Shown here in pieces: positions 9,601 to 17,923 of a stretch of 30,126 bases of DNA. The first letter of the stretch is position 1; each line of letters starts with the position of its first letter. The DNA is taken from positions 1-30,126 of the forward strand of contig QMPN01000006.1 in NCBI GenBank assembly GCA_003648575.1, read 5' to 3'. The notes under the pieces were generated by a model, which did no database searches, was not told the DNA's origin, and saw only the letters and a list, made by a program, of their open reading frames with translations. The DNA comes from Bacteroidota bacterium. GTDB lineage: Bacteria; Bacteroidota; Bacteroidia; Bacteroidales; B18-G4. The position numbers and the translations under genes were made by a program.

Positions 9601-10366
9601 GTCGAGAAAAGATGAGATCGGCACCCTTGTAGCCGAATATAACAGAATGATTGATGAGCTGTCCCGCTCTGCCGATCTCCTGGCTAAGTCCGAACGTGAA
9701 AGTGCCTGGCGTGAAATGGCTAAACAGGTTGCCCACGAAATCAAAAACCCCCTTACCCCGATGAAGCTCAGCGTGCAATACCTTCAAAAGGCATGGGATG
9801 AAAAATCAGAAGACTGGGAGGAACGCCTGCATCGCTTTACCCAGACCATCATAGAGCATATCGACACGCTCTCTGCTATAGCATCAGAGTTCTCTGATTT
9901 TGCCAAAATGCCACAAAAGAAAGAGGAGCGGATTGATCTTTCAGGGGCAATAAAAAAGTCCCTTGATCTATTCTCTGATATGGAAAACATTCAGTTCTCC
10001 TTTAAATCCATTCCCGAGCCCCCATATCATGTGCTGGCAGACAAAACACAGCTGATCAGGGTGTTCAACAACCTGATCCAAAATTCTGTACAGGCAATTG
10101 GACAGGACAAAAAAGGAGTTATACAAATTACCCTTGACAGGGAGCAAAATAACTACCTTATCCGTGTCGCAGACAATGGTCCGGGCATACCAGCGGAGAT
10201 GATGGATAAGATATTTTCTCCAAGCTTCACTACAAAATCCAGCGGGATGGGCCTTGGTCTTGCACTGGTCCGTAGTATTATCGAGGAAGCTGGTGGAGAG
10301 ATTAACTTTGAGTCATCACCGGATACCGGTGCTGTATTTATTATCCATCTTCCGGTATATCGCTAA
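6656..10366 (+). CDS. Very large NtrY-like membrane sensor histidine kinase
   Basis: At 1236 residues this is far longer than a usual sensor kinase. Order: TM helix (about 14-30); extracytoplasmic region (31-205); a polytopic block of about seven or eight hydrophobic helices (about 208-478); a second soluble sensor region (480-720); helices at about 722-745 and 762-786; a third extracytoplasmic loop; a helix at about 930-957; HAMP; HisKA with VAHEIKNPLTPMKLS (phosphoacceptor H1027); and a HATPase with NNLIQNSVQAIG, DNGPGIP and GMGLGLALV boxes. There is no receiver domain and no response-regulator gene nearby, so the partner is unknown. The GTG at 6656 was chosen because an in-frame TAG lies directly before it and the first ATG comes only after the first membrane helix. 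Confidence 0.9.
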   Translation: MERKTKNRQLTQRVLFYLTVGLIFILTSVIYEMRVVHRNYPEKIFQNFQRDFENTEKQLSDYLNSLAEEKYISNNMAADTFIRESLNHPSDFYFFKFLNDSLVYWSDNSVPLTHLDAMIGRETRVLELANGIYFYKDTLVANTRFSGLFLIKHNYPYQNIYLDNRFHPPFRAPSSTTISFQPGTYNVKNSHGFLFSIEPPLKTTPEKVPSLILLALYALAFVSLCASLFQLYLRLGGILRSKLLLVLAFSVDVVLLRLLMFIFNVPRNLHDSYLFKPGSFAASDWIPSIGDFVFNALAIMVIAYALFITYRYIRLKSKISLFRRYFLIFSLFLHIFIFYRLFLWAVNSLIMDASYSMNLNQIFFLNADSFLAFFVLTLLLFSFFLVSYRILGLAFQYSRHHFVVYFVFFILTSAIYTLLCVFIHDCELVLFIPLLVYVIAFFFQVQSLPDLNKVGFSSVLLYLFLFAILSTAVLSTYNGHKEAEQRKLLAIDLASGEDPLTEYMLLTVVDEMKADSQLLSLLSVSPYDLDMEDQAITYIEDNYLSDRLRKYEWMVTICTPGRDLILQPEEYVVNCYDYFGDIVGRIGKPALGNGQFRYNNAAGMSNYISAQDYIFGDGYDTVRVFIELFSFFIPEGGLGYPELLIDEQIKTFTGLENYSYARYANDELLFKYGDYTYRTNISKYGDLISGEFFIHNNAYHYVSRIDEDEYLIISRDTAGFLEFLAPFSYLLIFFTVFVLLVYIIVKVPFSRMGFEINFRNQLQLYIISLIIISFVIVGIISVRYVINLNTDKNKDILQEKTHSVLIELEHKLSEEEQLTGEMEEYLTSLLIKFSKVFFSDINLYDLQGNLLASSRPEIFQKQLISKKMNSVAYRILTLDKKLLFIHTETIGDQDYFSAYVPFRNAENKVVAYLNLPYFARQTELQNEISVFLNAFLNVYVLLIAVAIFLAVLISRYITRPLQLIRDKMGSLSLSGSNEKIKWSRKDEIGTLVAEYNRMIDELSRSADLLAKSERESAWREMAKQVAHEIKNPLTPMKLSVQYLQKAWDEKSEDWEERLHRFTQTIIEHIDTLSAIASEFSDFAKMPQKKEERIDLSGAIKKSLDLFSDMENIQFSFKSIPEPPYHVLADKTQLIRVFNNLIQNSVQAIGQDKKGVIQITLDREQNNYLIRVADNGPGIPAEMMDKIFSPSFTTKSSGMGLGLALVRSIIEEAGGEINFESSPDTGAVFIIHLPVYR

Positions 10367-10446
10367 GGCCGTTTTTTTCGTTCTACCATTTGTTGTCCTG
10401 TTATTAACTTCTGACATGAATAAAGCTGTCGTTTGATTTTCATTTT

Positions 10447-10454
10447 TACATTTG
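10447..10454 (+). promoter_or_regulatory. Candidate -7 element for the flippase gene
   Basis: TACATTTG matches TAnnTTTG and ends 22 bp before the TTG start at 10477, a normal leader length. It lies in the 110-bp gap after the large kinase gene, which suggests the flippase starts a new transcription unit. Confidence 0.4.
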
Positions 10455-10476
10455 CATCTAAAGACGATTTCCTGCA

Positions 10477-11970
10477 TTGAAACCCTTAAAGAAATTAGCC
10501 GGTCAGACAGTAGTATATGGCATGGGTACCATCGTTCCCCGCCTGCTTAATTATCTCCTTTTAACACCATTCTACACACGCATTTTTCTTGAAGGACAAT
10601 ACGGAGTACTTACCGAGTTATATGCCTATGTTGCCTTCCTGCTTGTACTGCTGACCTACGGGATGGAAACCTCATATTTCAGGTTTGCACAATCGGAAAA
10701 GAATAAGGACAGTGTCTTTACAACAGCATTGAGTTCTCTCTTTGTCACCTCGGCCCTTTTTATCCTGCTGGCCTTGATGTTCTCAGCTGAGATCGCTGCA
10801 CTGATACGCTACCCCAGCCATCCCGAATATATCATATATTTCGCGATTATTGTTGGAGCAGATGCCTTTGCTTCCATTCCTTTTGCCCGGCTGCGACAAC
10901 AAAATAAAGCGTTCCGTTTTGCATGGATCAAGGTCTTCAATGTGGCTACTAACATCTTTTTCAATTTCTTTTTCCTCCTGTTCTGTCCATGGTTCCTGAA
11001 AGACAATCCTGAATCCATCCTTAATGTTATCTACAGTGCAGATATTGGCATTGGTTATGCTTTTATTTCCATCCTGATCGCCAGCCTGCTAACGCTTCTC
11101 ATCCTCTTACCCGATATTTTCAAGATCAAGTATTCCTTCGATCCCTCACTTTTGAAAAGAATGCTGGCGTATGCATATCCACTTCTTCTCCTTGGTTTAT
11201 TTGGTATGGTTAACGAGGTGTCTGATAAGGTCCTTTTCAAATTCCTGATAAGCGTGCCGGAAAATGTAATAAATCGGGATAACTACATTTTAAGCCAACT
11301 GGGAATCTATGGAGCAAACTATCGTCTCGCGGTGTTGATGACTCTCTTTATACAGATGTTTCGCTATGCAGCCGAACCATTTTTCTTTTCTCACGCCAGG
11401 GAAGAAAATGCTAAAAGGCTATACGCCTCGGTGATGAAATATTTCATCATTTTCTGCCTGCTGATCTTCCTCCTGGTAACCCTCTACATCGACATCTTTA
11501 AATATTTTATCGGACCTGATTTCAGATCCGGACTGGCGATCGTTCCTATCGTCCTGATGGCAAACTTATTGCTGGGGATCTTTTACAATCTTTCGGTTTG
11601 GTATAAGCTGACCGACAAGACAAAATTCGGGGCCATGATTGCCTTTTTGGGTGCAATCATTACGATTGTACTGAATGTATTACTCGTTCCTAAATATGGA
11701 TATACCGGTGCAGCCTGGGCACACCTGGCATGTTACTTTACCATGGTGGTGCTGTCGTTTGTCGGAAGCAGGAAATTTTATAAGATCAATTATGATCTGC
11801 GTAATATATTTTTCTACTTTATGATTGCTTTCGGGCTTTACTTTTTGTCCGTTTATTTTCCACTCGAAGAGGGAATGGTCAAATATGCTGTTCACCTGCT
11901 TTACATGATTATTTTCCTCATCATGGCAGTGCTTCTTGAAAAAAATAAATACAAGGCAGAATTCAAATAA
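10477..11970 (+). CDS. Polysaccharide/lipid-linked oligosaccharide flippase (MOP superfamily)
   Basis: A 497-residue integral membrane protein with about 12-14 hydrophobic helices along its whole length, in the manner of Wzx/MurJ-type exporters. The N-terminus (KPLKKLAGQTVVYG, then PRLLNYLLLTPFYTR) resembles the polysaccharide biosynthesis protein family of Bacteroidota. Such proteins move lipid-linked sugars or lipid II across the inner membrane. Which substrate applies here is not visible, but placement just before dut, mrdA and rodA leaves a peptidoglycan-precursor role possible. The start is TTG at 10477, because the next in-frame ATG (in YGMGT) would cut into the conserved N-terminus. 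17 bp separate it from dut. Confidence 0.88.
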   Translation: MKPLKKLAGQTVVYGMGTIVPRLLNYLLLTPFYTRIFLEGQYGVLTELYAYVAFLLVLLTYGMETSYFRFAQSEKNKDSVFTTALSSLFVTSALFILLALMFSAEIAALIRYPSHPEYIIYFAIIVGADAFASIPFARLRQQNKAFRFAWIKVFNVATNIFFNFFFLLFCPWFLKDNPESILNVIYSADIGIGYAFISILIASLLTLLILLPDIFKIKYSFDPSLLKRMLAYAYPLLLLGLFGMVNEVSDKVLFKFLISVPENVINRDNYILSQLGIYGANYRLAVLMTLFIQMFRYAAEPFFFSHAREENAKRLYASVMKYFIIFCLLIFLLVTLYIDIFKYFIGPDFRSGLAIVPIVLMANLLLGIFYNLSVWYKLTDKTKFGAMIAFLGAIITIVLNVLLVPKYGYTGAAWAHLACYFTMVVLSFVGSRKFYKINYDLRNIFFYFMIAFGLYFLSVYFPLEEGMVKYAVHLLYMIIFLIMAVLLEKNKYKAEFK

Positions 11971-11987
11971 AATAAAATTATATCCCA

Positions 11988-12422
11988 ATGAAAATAAACA
12001 TCGTGAGCAACTCCAAGCACCCTCTTCCTTCATACGAAACTGCCTTATCGGCCGGTATGGACCTCCGGGCTAATATCGATGAGCCCATCCTTCTGAAGCC
12101 TATGGATAGGATACTTGTCCCTACAGGGCTTTTCATTGAACTCCCTGAAGGTTTTGAGGCTCAGATCAGGCCACGCAGCGGCCTGGCCATTAAAAAGGGA
12201 ATCAGTCTGGTAAATACCCCGGGCACGATCGATGCCGACTACAGGGGGGAGATTAAGATCATCATGATCAATCTTTCCCGTGAAGATTTCCTGATCGAGG
12301 ATGGAGAGCGAATTGCGCAGATGATTATTTCCCGCCACGAAAACGCAGAATGGAGCCAGGTTGATGAGCTAAATGAAACCTCCCGCGGAGCCGGTGGCTT
12401 TGGTCATAGCGGTACAAAATAA
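11988..12422 (+). CDS. dut: Deoxyuridine 5'-triphosphate nucleotidohydrolase (dUTPase)
   Basis: A 144-residue trimeric-type dUTPase that hydrolyses dUTP to dUMP and pyrophosphate, keeping uracil out of DNA and feeding dTMP synthesis. All five family motifs are present in order: AGMDL (22-26), [11 protein letters not shown] (61-71), [11 protein letters not shown] (79-89) with the catalytic Asp, ERIAQMI (107-113), and [10 protein letters not shown] (133-142), the P-loop-like lid over the phosphates. Length is normal and nothing is missing. It sits 17 bp after the flippase and 32 bp before mrdA. Confidence 0.97.
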   Translation: MKINIVSNSKHPLPSYETALSAGMDLRANIDEPILLKPMDRILVPTGLFIELPEGFEAQIRPRSGLAIKKGISLVNTPGTIDADYRGEIKIIMINLSREDFLIEDGERIAQMIISRHENAEWSQVDELNETSRGAGGFGHSGTK

Positions 12423-12429
12423 TTTCTCC

Positions 12430-12437
12430 TAATTTTG
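12430..12437 (+). promoter_or_regulatory. Candidate -7 element for mrdA-rodA
   Basis: TAATTTTG, a TAnnTTTG match, lies in the 32-bp gap between dut and mrdA, 17 bp before the ATG at 12455. No -33 element is found at the correct spacing. An ATG at 12441 runs into a stop after five codons, which leaves 12455 as the start. Confidence 0.4.
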
Positions 12438-12454
12438 TAGATGGAGAAAAACCT

Positions 12455-14275
12455 ATGATATCTACCGACTATCAAAACCGTAAGTATATAATTATCGCAG
12501 TTTTTCTGCTGGTCGGTATCCTCTTTTCCATTCGCCTTTTCATGCTTCAGGTATTAAGCAACGAGTATAAGTTGTCTGCCGAAAACAATGTGCTTCGATA
12601 TATCACAGAATATCCTTCCAGGGGGCTTATTTATGACAGGAATGGCGAACTACTGGTCTATAATGAAGCAGCATATGACCTCATGGTCGTTCCTCGTCTG
12701 CTTAAGGCTTTTGATACTACGGAGTTATGTGCTCTTCTGCATCTCGAACGCGAAGCCTTTGATAAGCGACTTCAGAAAGCAAAAGCATATTCTTATCGCA
12801 AGCCTTCGCTTTTTCTGGAGCAAATCTCTCGTGAAGATTATGGCTACCTGGAGGAAAAGTTATACAAGTATCCCGGTTTCTACGTACAGGCACGAACCCT
12901 TAGAAAATATCCAATACCCGTGGCAGCACATCTTCTCGGCTATATAGGGGAGGTGAACAACAACGACCTGAACAAAGATGAATATTATACACAGGGTGAC
13001 TATATTGGCAAGAGCGGCCTTGAAAAGGGCTATGAGGAAGAGCTTCGGGGTGAGAAGGGCCTCCGTGTGGTGATGGTGGATGTATTCAATCGTGAAAAAG
13101 GCTCTTTTTCTGATGGCCAGTACGACACTTCTTCTGTATCAGGCCTGAACCTCCAGATATCTATAGATGCTCAGCTACAGGCCTATGGTGAGCTGTTGAT
13201 GCAGAATAAGATCGGTAGCATTGTGGTGCTTGAGCCCTCGAGCGGAGAGATACTGGCGCTGGTAACAGCTCCCGCCTATGATCCTAACCTGCTGGTTGGG
13301 CGTATCAGGAGCGAAAACTATAAAAAACTGAACAATGATACCCTGAAGCCCTTAATAAACCGTGCAATTATGGGGACCTATTCCCCGGGCTCGACATTCA
13401 AAATGGTGAATGCCCTGGTAGGATTGCAGGAATCTGTTCTTTTCCCTTCCAGCCAGTATAGTTGCGACGGCCCTGAAAGCCGCCCCATCAGATGTTCACA
13501 TTATCATGAAACACCGCTCCGGCTGAATGCCGCCATACAACATAGCTGCAACCCGTATTTCTGGAAGGTATTTCGCTCAATCATAAGTAATCCCGCTTAC
13601 GGTCACGATTCAGTTGGTTTCCAGCATTGGCGTGATCATGTAATGAGCTTTGGTTTCGGGCAGCGATTCGATACCGATATCCCCTTTGAGCTCAAAGGAA
13701 ATATACCAACCCAATCGTATTACGATAAGATTTATAGCAAAAACCATTGGCGGGCATTAACCATTCGGTCACTGGGTATCGGACAGGGGGAGATCCTGAT
13801 TACACCTTTACAGCTTGCCAATTTATCGGCTATCATCGCCAATACTGGATATTACTACCGCCCACATATTTTAAAAGCTGTTGGGGGGCAAGAAAATCCC
13901 ATTGCAGCCTATACTGAAAAACAATATACAAGTGTCTCTTCTGAGCACTTTGACTTTATCCGAAACGCGATGCTTGATGTATTTGAAGGGGAAAATGGTA
14001 CAGCCAGGTGGTTCAAAGTCGACTCACTGCTAATGTGTGGTAAAACCGGTACTGTAGAAAATCCTCATGGGAAAGACCATTCCATGTTCATTGCATTTGC
14101 TCCTTATGATAATCCGCAAATTGCTTTATCGGTCATCGTTGAAAACTCCGGCTATGGAACAACCTGGGCCGCACCTATTGCCACCTTGCTGATTGAAAAA
14201 TACCTTAGGGGCGAAACCATACGTCCGTGGCTGGAAGAACGTATGATCAATGGAAACCTGATTGAAAAGGAATGA
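12455..14275 (+). CDS. mrdA: Penicillin-binding protein 2 (elongasome transpeptidase)
   Basis: A 606-residue class B penicillin-binding protein. An N-terminal membrane helix (about 9-27) is followed by the dimerisation/pedestal region with RGLIYDRNGELLVYNEAAYD, then the transpeptidase domain. The active-site motifs are S313-TFK316 (in SPGSTFKM), S364-C-N366 and K530-TGT533, so the catalytic set is complete. It cross-links peptidoglycan during cell elongation, working with the RodA glycosyltransferase, whose gene overlaps its stop codon by 4 bp (ATGA). In many Bacteroidota mreBCD lie directly upstream; here dut and a flippase occupy that place. Confidence 0.96.
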   Translation: MISTDYQNRKYIIIAVFLLVGILFSIRLFMLQVLSNEYKLSAENNVLRYITEYPSRGLIYDRNGELLVYNEAAYDLMVVPRLLKAFDTTELCALLHLEREAFDKRLQKAKAYSYRKPSLFLEQISREDYGYLEEKLYKYPGFYVQARTLRKYPIPVAAHLLGYIGEVNNNDLNKDEYYTQGDYIGKSGLEKGYEEELRGEKGLRVVMVDVFNREKGSFSDGQYDTSSVSGLNLQISIDAQLQAYGELLMQNKIGSIVVLEPSSGEILALVTAPAYDPNLLVGRIRSENYKKLNNDTLKPLINRAIMGTYSPGSTFKMVNALVGLQESVLFPSSQYSCDGPESRPIRCSHYHETPLRLNAAIQHSCNPYFWKVFRSIISNPAYGHDSVGFQHWRDHVMSFGFGQRFDTDIPFELKGNIPTQSYYDKIYSKNHWRALTIRSLGIGQGEILITPLQLANLSAIIANTGYYYRPHILKAVGGQENPIAAYTEKQYTSVSSEHFDFIRNAMLDVFEGENGTARWFKVDSLLMCGKTGTVENPHGKDHSMFIAFAPYDNPQIALSVIVENSGYGTTWAAPIATLLIEKYLRGETIRPWLEERMINGNLIEKE

Positions 14276-15531
14276 GGGAACGACAGGGTATACTAAATAA
14301 TATTGACTGGATCACAGTATTGCTGTTCCTTATGCTTGCATTTGTCGGCTGGGTTAACATATATTCAGCTGTATATAACGAAGATCACAGCAGCATATTC
14401 GACTTCTCTCAACGCTACGGGAAGCAACTGATCTGGATCTTTGCAGCCATGGGAATTGCACTCATCATTGTGATTATCGATGCCTCATTTTTTATCACCT
14501 TCGCATATCTCATATACGGCATTAGTATAGTGTCCTTGATGGCGGTGCTGGTTGCCGGCACGGAGATCGCCGGCTCCAAATCCTGGTTCCAGATAGGCGG
14601 TATTGCCATTCAGCCAGCTGAATTTGCCAAATTTGCCACCAGTTTGGCCCTGGCAAAATACCTGAGTACCTTTAATGTCAGCCTTTCACGCCTGCGGACC
14701 AAGATCATAGCATCATTCATTATTTTTCTGCCTGCGGCCCTGGTTTTATTGCAAAACGACGCTGGTTCTGCCCTCGTATATGTTGTATTTATCCTGGTGC
14801 TTTTCCGTGAAGGCCTGACGGGAAATATTCTGCTTATTGGCCTCGCTGTTACGGTGCTGTTCGTGGTCGCGCTGCTGATACAAAAAATATACATCATCGC
14901 TTTCCTCGTATTCATTGCAGTTGTGATCTTTTACTTCATGAGGCGCTCCAGCACCAACATTATTTCCCTGATTGTAATTCTGCTTGTCTCCTCAGCTTTT
15001 GTGTTCTCCGTTGACTATGCGTTTGATAATGTGCTGGAGCCACATCAAAAAAAGCGAATTAATGTTCTGCTGGGAAAAGAACTGGACCTTAGGGGTGCAG
15101 GCTATAATGTGCACCAGTCCAAAATTGCGATTGGCTCCGGGGGGATCGCAGGAAAAGGATTTTTGCAAGGAACACAAACAAAATATGACTTCGTTCCCGA
15201 GCAAGACACAGACTTTATTTTTTGTACCATAGGCGAGGAATGGGGCTACCTGGGGTCTATGGCCCTTATCATATTATTCCTCACATTATTGCTCCGCCTG
15301 ATCAAGCTTGCCGAACGACAGCGATCCAACTTCAGCCGGATTTACGGCTATGGCGTAGCCTCCATAATATTCTTCCATTTTATGGTAAATATCGGCATGA
15401 CCATAGGCCTGTTGCCGGTAATTGGTATCCCGCTTCCATTTATCAGTTATGGTGGTTCCTCCTTGTGGGCATTTACCATTCTTCTCTTTATTTTTATCAG
15501 GCAGGACGCCAGCCGCAAGGAGTTATTATAG
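14272..15531 (+). CDS. rodA: Rod-shape SEDS peptidoglycan glycosyltransferase RodA
   Basis: A 419-residue polytopic membrane protein of the SEDS family (FtsW/RodA/SpoVE). It polymerises lipid II into glycan strands and pairs with PBP2. Family signatures are visible in the C-terminal half: GGIAGKGFLQGTQTKYDFVP, EQDTDFIFCTIGEEWGYLG and PLPFISYGGSS near the end. About ten hydrophobic helices span the chain. The start ATG overlaps the mrdA stop (ATGA), implying translational coupling, which fits the fixed stoichiometry of a PBP2-RodA complex. It is called RodA rather than FtsW because of the mrdA partner. RecJ follows after 55 bp. Confidence 0.95.
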   Translation: MRERQGILNNIDWITVLLFLMLAFVGWVNIYSAVYNEDHSSIFDFSQRYGKQLIWIFAAMGIALIIVIIDASFFITFAYLIYGISIVSLMAVLVAGTEIAGSKSWFQIGGIAIQPAEFAKFATSLALAKYLSTFNVSLSRLRTKIIASFIIFLPAALVLLQNDAGSALVYVVFILVLFREGLTGNILLIGLAVTVLFVVALLIQKIYIIAFLVFIAVVIFYFMRRSSTNIISLIVILLVSSAFVFSVDYAFDNVLEPHQKKRINVLLGKELDLRGAGYNVHQSKIAIGSGGIAGKGFLQGTQTKYDFVPEQDTDFIFCTIGEEWGYLGSMALIILFLTLLLRLIKLAERQRSNFSRIYGYGVASIIFFHFMVNIGMTIGLLPVIGIPLPFISYGGSSLWAFTILLFIFIRQDASRKELL

Positions 15532-15561
15532 TCCTTTTAGAACATCAGCTGATATAATCCG

Positions 15562-15569
15562 TATATTTA
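15562..15569 (+). promoter_or_regulatory. Weak -7-like element before recJ
   Basis: TATATTTA is a 7-of-8 match to TAnnTTTG-type elements, 17 bp before the recJ ATG in the only gap between rodA and recJ. Weak on its own. Confidence 0.2.
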
Positions 15570-15586
15570 CACATCAAAGTAAATAC

Positions 15587-17332
15587 ATGGAAAAACGCTG
15601 GGTATATAAGGATCAGGGGGATGAAAAAATAGTACGTCAACTGGCTGAGGAGCTGAGCATTGACCTAAACCTCTCTAATCTTTTGGTACAGCGGGGAACA
15701 CATACTTTCGACCAGGCCCGCTCCTATTTCCGCCCCCAGTTGGATGATCTTCACGACCCCTTCATCATGAAGGATATGGACCTGGCCATTGACCGAATAC
15801 ACAAAGCCATTAAGGGCAGCGAAAAGATCCTTGTGTATGGAGATTATGACGTTGATGGTACCACAGCTGTCGCCTTAGTATATACATTCCTTAAGCGTTT
15901 CTACGCCAATGTCGACTTTTACATCCCCGACAGGGACACAGAAGGATATGGTATCTCATATCAGGGTATCGACTTTGCCAGCGAAAATGGCTATTCCCTG
16001 ATGATCATTCTGGACTGCGGCATTAAAGCCATTGAGAAAACCATTTACGCAAAAGAACTTAATCTCGATTTCATCATATGCGATCATCACCGGCCAGGTG
16101 ACGAGATCCCGTCGGCTTGTGCTGTACTTGATGCAAAAAGAAGCGACTGCCCCTACCCTTTTAAAGAACTCTCAGGATGCGGTGTAGGCTTCAAGTTAGC
16201 TCAGGCATACGCCTTGAAACACAACATCCCCCAGGAGGATTTATTGCCACTTCTTGACCTTGTTGTAGTGAGCATTGCAGCGGACATTGTTCCCATTAAC
16301 GGAGAAAACAGGATACTGGCTCATTACGGACTTGAACTAATAAACAAAGGACCCAGGAAGGGTATTGAGGCCATCCTGCTTGTTGGAAATGTAAAGCGTA
16401 CGAATCAGGTAGAAAATGACTACATTTTCAACAAGGAGCTAACTATAAGCGATCTGGTATTTATGGTCGGTCCCCGTATCAATGCGGCAGGGCGCATCGA
16501 AAGCGCGAAGAATTCTGTCAGGTTGCTAGTGGAAGAAGACCACAAGGAAGCCATGGAGATCGCCCGAAAGATCAACCTCCTCAATGATGAGCGCAAGAGC
16601 CTCGACCTGCATGCTACTACCGATGCGCTCCGGATCATAAGGGAAAGTCAAGAACTCCGTGAGGCCAACTTCACCGTGGTGTATAACCCTGAATGGCACA
16701 AAGGTGTGATTGGGATCGTAGCCTCAAGGCTTACAGAGACCTATTACAGGCCTACCATCGTTCTCACCTATTCCAACGGACTGATCACCGGATCGGCCCG
16801 TTCAGTCAAAGACTTCGACATTTATGACGCTGTAGATGCCTGCAGCCATTTTCTTGAGCATTTCGGCGGGCATAAATATGCTGCCGGGCTGTCCCTTAAG
16901 GAGGAAAATTTAGAGAATTTTAGGAATTGTTTCAAGGATTATGTGGATGCACACATTACCAAAGAATTGCTTGTACCTGAGGTTGAAATAGATTCTGAGA
17001 TCATACTGCGTGATATCAACTCACGCTTCTTCCGGATCCTCAGGCAGTTTGCCCCCTTTGGCCCCGGCAACCTTTCTCCTCTCTTTACAACCAACGGCCT
17101 CGTCGATACCGGCAAGGCCAGGGTGGTAGGAAAAAACCATCTTAAGCTGGAAGTAGTACATCCTGATATTTCCGGTTTCCCATTTTCAGCCATCGCCTTT
17201 CAACAAGGGCATCATTATGAAAACATTAGAGAGGGCAAGCAATTCAGTGCCTGCTACCATATCGAAGAAAATGAATGGAACGGGGTGAAGTCTATACAGC
17301 TAAACATCAAAGACATGAAATTCGAAGAATAG
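15587..17332 (+). CDS. recJ: Single-stranded-DNA-specific exonuclease RecJ
   Basis: A 581-residue DHH/DHHA1 phosphoesterase that degrades single-stranded DNA 5' to 3' in recombination and mismatch repair. Motif I is YGDYDVDGTTAVAL with D86, D88 and D90. The DHH motif is ICDHHRPGDEIPSACAVLD (D166-H167-H168). A conserved GPRINAAGRIESA segment and the DHHA1 portion (GVIGIVASRL and GGHKYAAGLSL) follow. The start was placed at ATG 15587 because the frame stays open further upstream only inside rodA, where the residues do not resemble RecJ; the product then begins MEKRWVYK, a usual RecJ N-terminus. The C-terminal OB-fold region is present. It meets the reverse-strand HdeD gene 25 bp downstream. Confidence 0.96.
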   Translation: MEKRWVYKDQGDEKIVRQLAEELSIDLNLSNLLVQRGTHTFDQARSYFRPQLDDLHDPFIMKDMDLAIDRIHKAIKGSEKILVYGDYDVDGTTAVALVYTFLKRFYANVDFYIPDRDTEGYGISYQGIDFASENGYSLMIILDCGIKAIEKTIYAKELNLDFIICDHHRPGDEIPSACAVLDAKRSDCPYPFKELSGCGVGFKLAQAYALKHNIPQEDLLPLLDLVVVSIAADIVPINGENRILAHYGLELINKGPRKGIEAILLVGNVKRTNQVENDYIFNKELTISDLVFMVGPRINAAGRIESAKNSVRLLVEEDHKEAMEIARKINLLNDERKSLDLHATTDALRIIRESQELREANFTVVYNPEWHKGVIGIVASRLTETYYRPTIVLTYSNGLITGSARSVKDFDIYDAVDACSHFLEHFGGHKYAAGLSLKEENLENFRNCFKDYVDAHITKELLVPEVEIDSEIILRDINSRFFRILRQFAPFGPGNLSPLFTTNGLVDTGKARVVGKNHLKLEVVHPDISGFPFSAIAFQQGHHYENIREGKQFSACYHIEENEWNGVKSIQLNIKDMKFEE

Positions 17333-17357
17333 CGCCGCTTCCCTCAGAAATTCCTGA

Positions 17358-17894
17358 CTAGCTTTCTTTCAATCCGAAAGAATATACCGTAATGAATATT
17401 CCGAATACCAGTGCCAGGATTCCTATCTGATTAAGAGCCTGCGAGGCTGTTTCGTATGGGTTGATGAACAGCACTATAGATGCTGCTATTACATAAATGG
17501 CGTTCATCCATAAAAGCCACCTGGTACGCACGCCCTTGTTGGCGCTCATTGCAGCGAACAGCTGGGTAAAACCCACACTAATAGCCCAGATGGCAACAAA
17601 GATGATAAATAAATCCAGGTCGGCCCTGATATGGTGATATACAATGATCAGCACCCCAAGCACAATATCAAGAATTCCTTCAAAAAACCATAAGCCCCAC
17701 TTGCTGTGATGCCGCATGTTGCCAACAGCCCCCCATAGCAGGAACAATCCGCTGAGAATGATAAACCCTCCAAACAGCTGCACCAGCCAGTCGGCAGATG
17801 CATTAGGAATAAAAAGCGCGATCAGGCCAAAAGCAAGGGCGAATACGCCTTTTACCGTATATGTCCACCAGTTCTTAAAAGATTGTTTTTCCAT
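17358..17894 (-). CDS. HdeD/DUF308-family membrane protein (copy A)
   Basis: A 178-residue protein with six predicted hydrophobic helices and almost no loops, matching the HdeD (acid-resistance membrane protein)/DUF308 family. The pattern FGLIALFIP, a GGFIILSG helix and then FEGILDIVLGVLIIV is typical: each DUF308 repeat is a pair of helices with Gly-rich faces. It is the last gene of a reverse-strand run and a paralogue of the neighbour at 17924-18472, with 29 bp between them. HdeD is linked to acid survival in enterobacteria; the role in Bacteroidota is unknown, and a stress or membrane-integrity role is only inference. Confidence 0.85.
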   Translation of the reverse strand: MEKQSFKNWWTYTVKGVFALAFGLIALFIPNASADWLVQLFGGFIILSGLFLLWGAVGNMRHHSKWGLWFFEGILDIVLGVLIIVYHHIRADLDLFIIFVAIWAISVGFTQLFAAMSANKGVRTRWLLWMNAIYVIAASIVLFINPYETASQALNQIGILALVFGIFITVYSFGLKES

Positions 17895-17923
17895 CTTATT
17901 CTGTTATTATTTATATCTTTTTT

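Noticed and set aside
15422..15586. An upstream extension of the recJ frame starting within rodA.
   Set aside because: The extra residues are an out-of-frame reading of the conserved end of rodA and do not resemble a RecJ N-terminus; ATG 15587 gives the normal protein.
17345..17358. TCAG...CTGA palindrome between recJ and the HdeD gene as a bidirectional terminator.
   Set aside because: A 4-bp stem without T-tracts is too weak to support.
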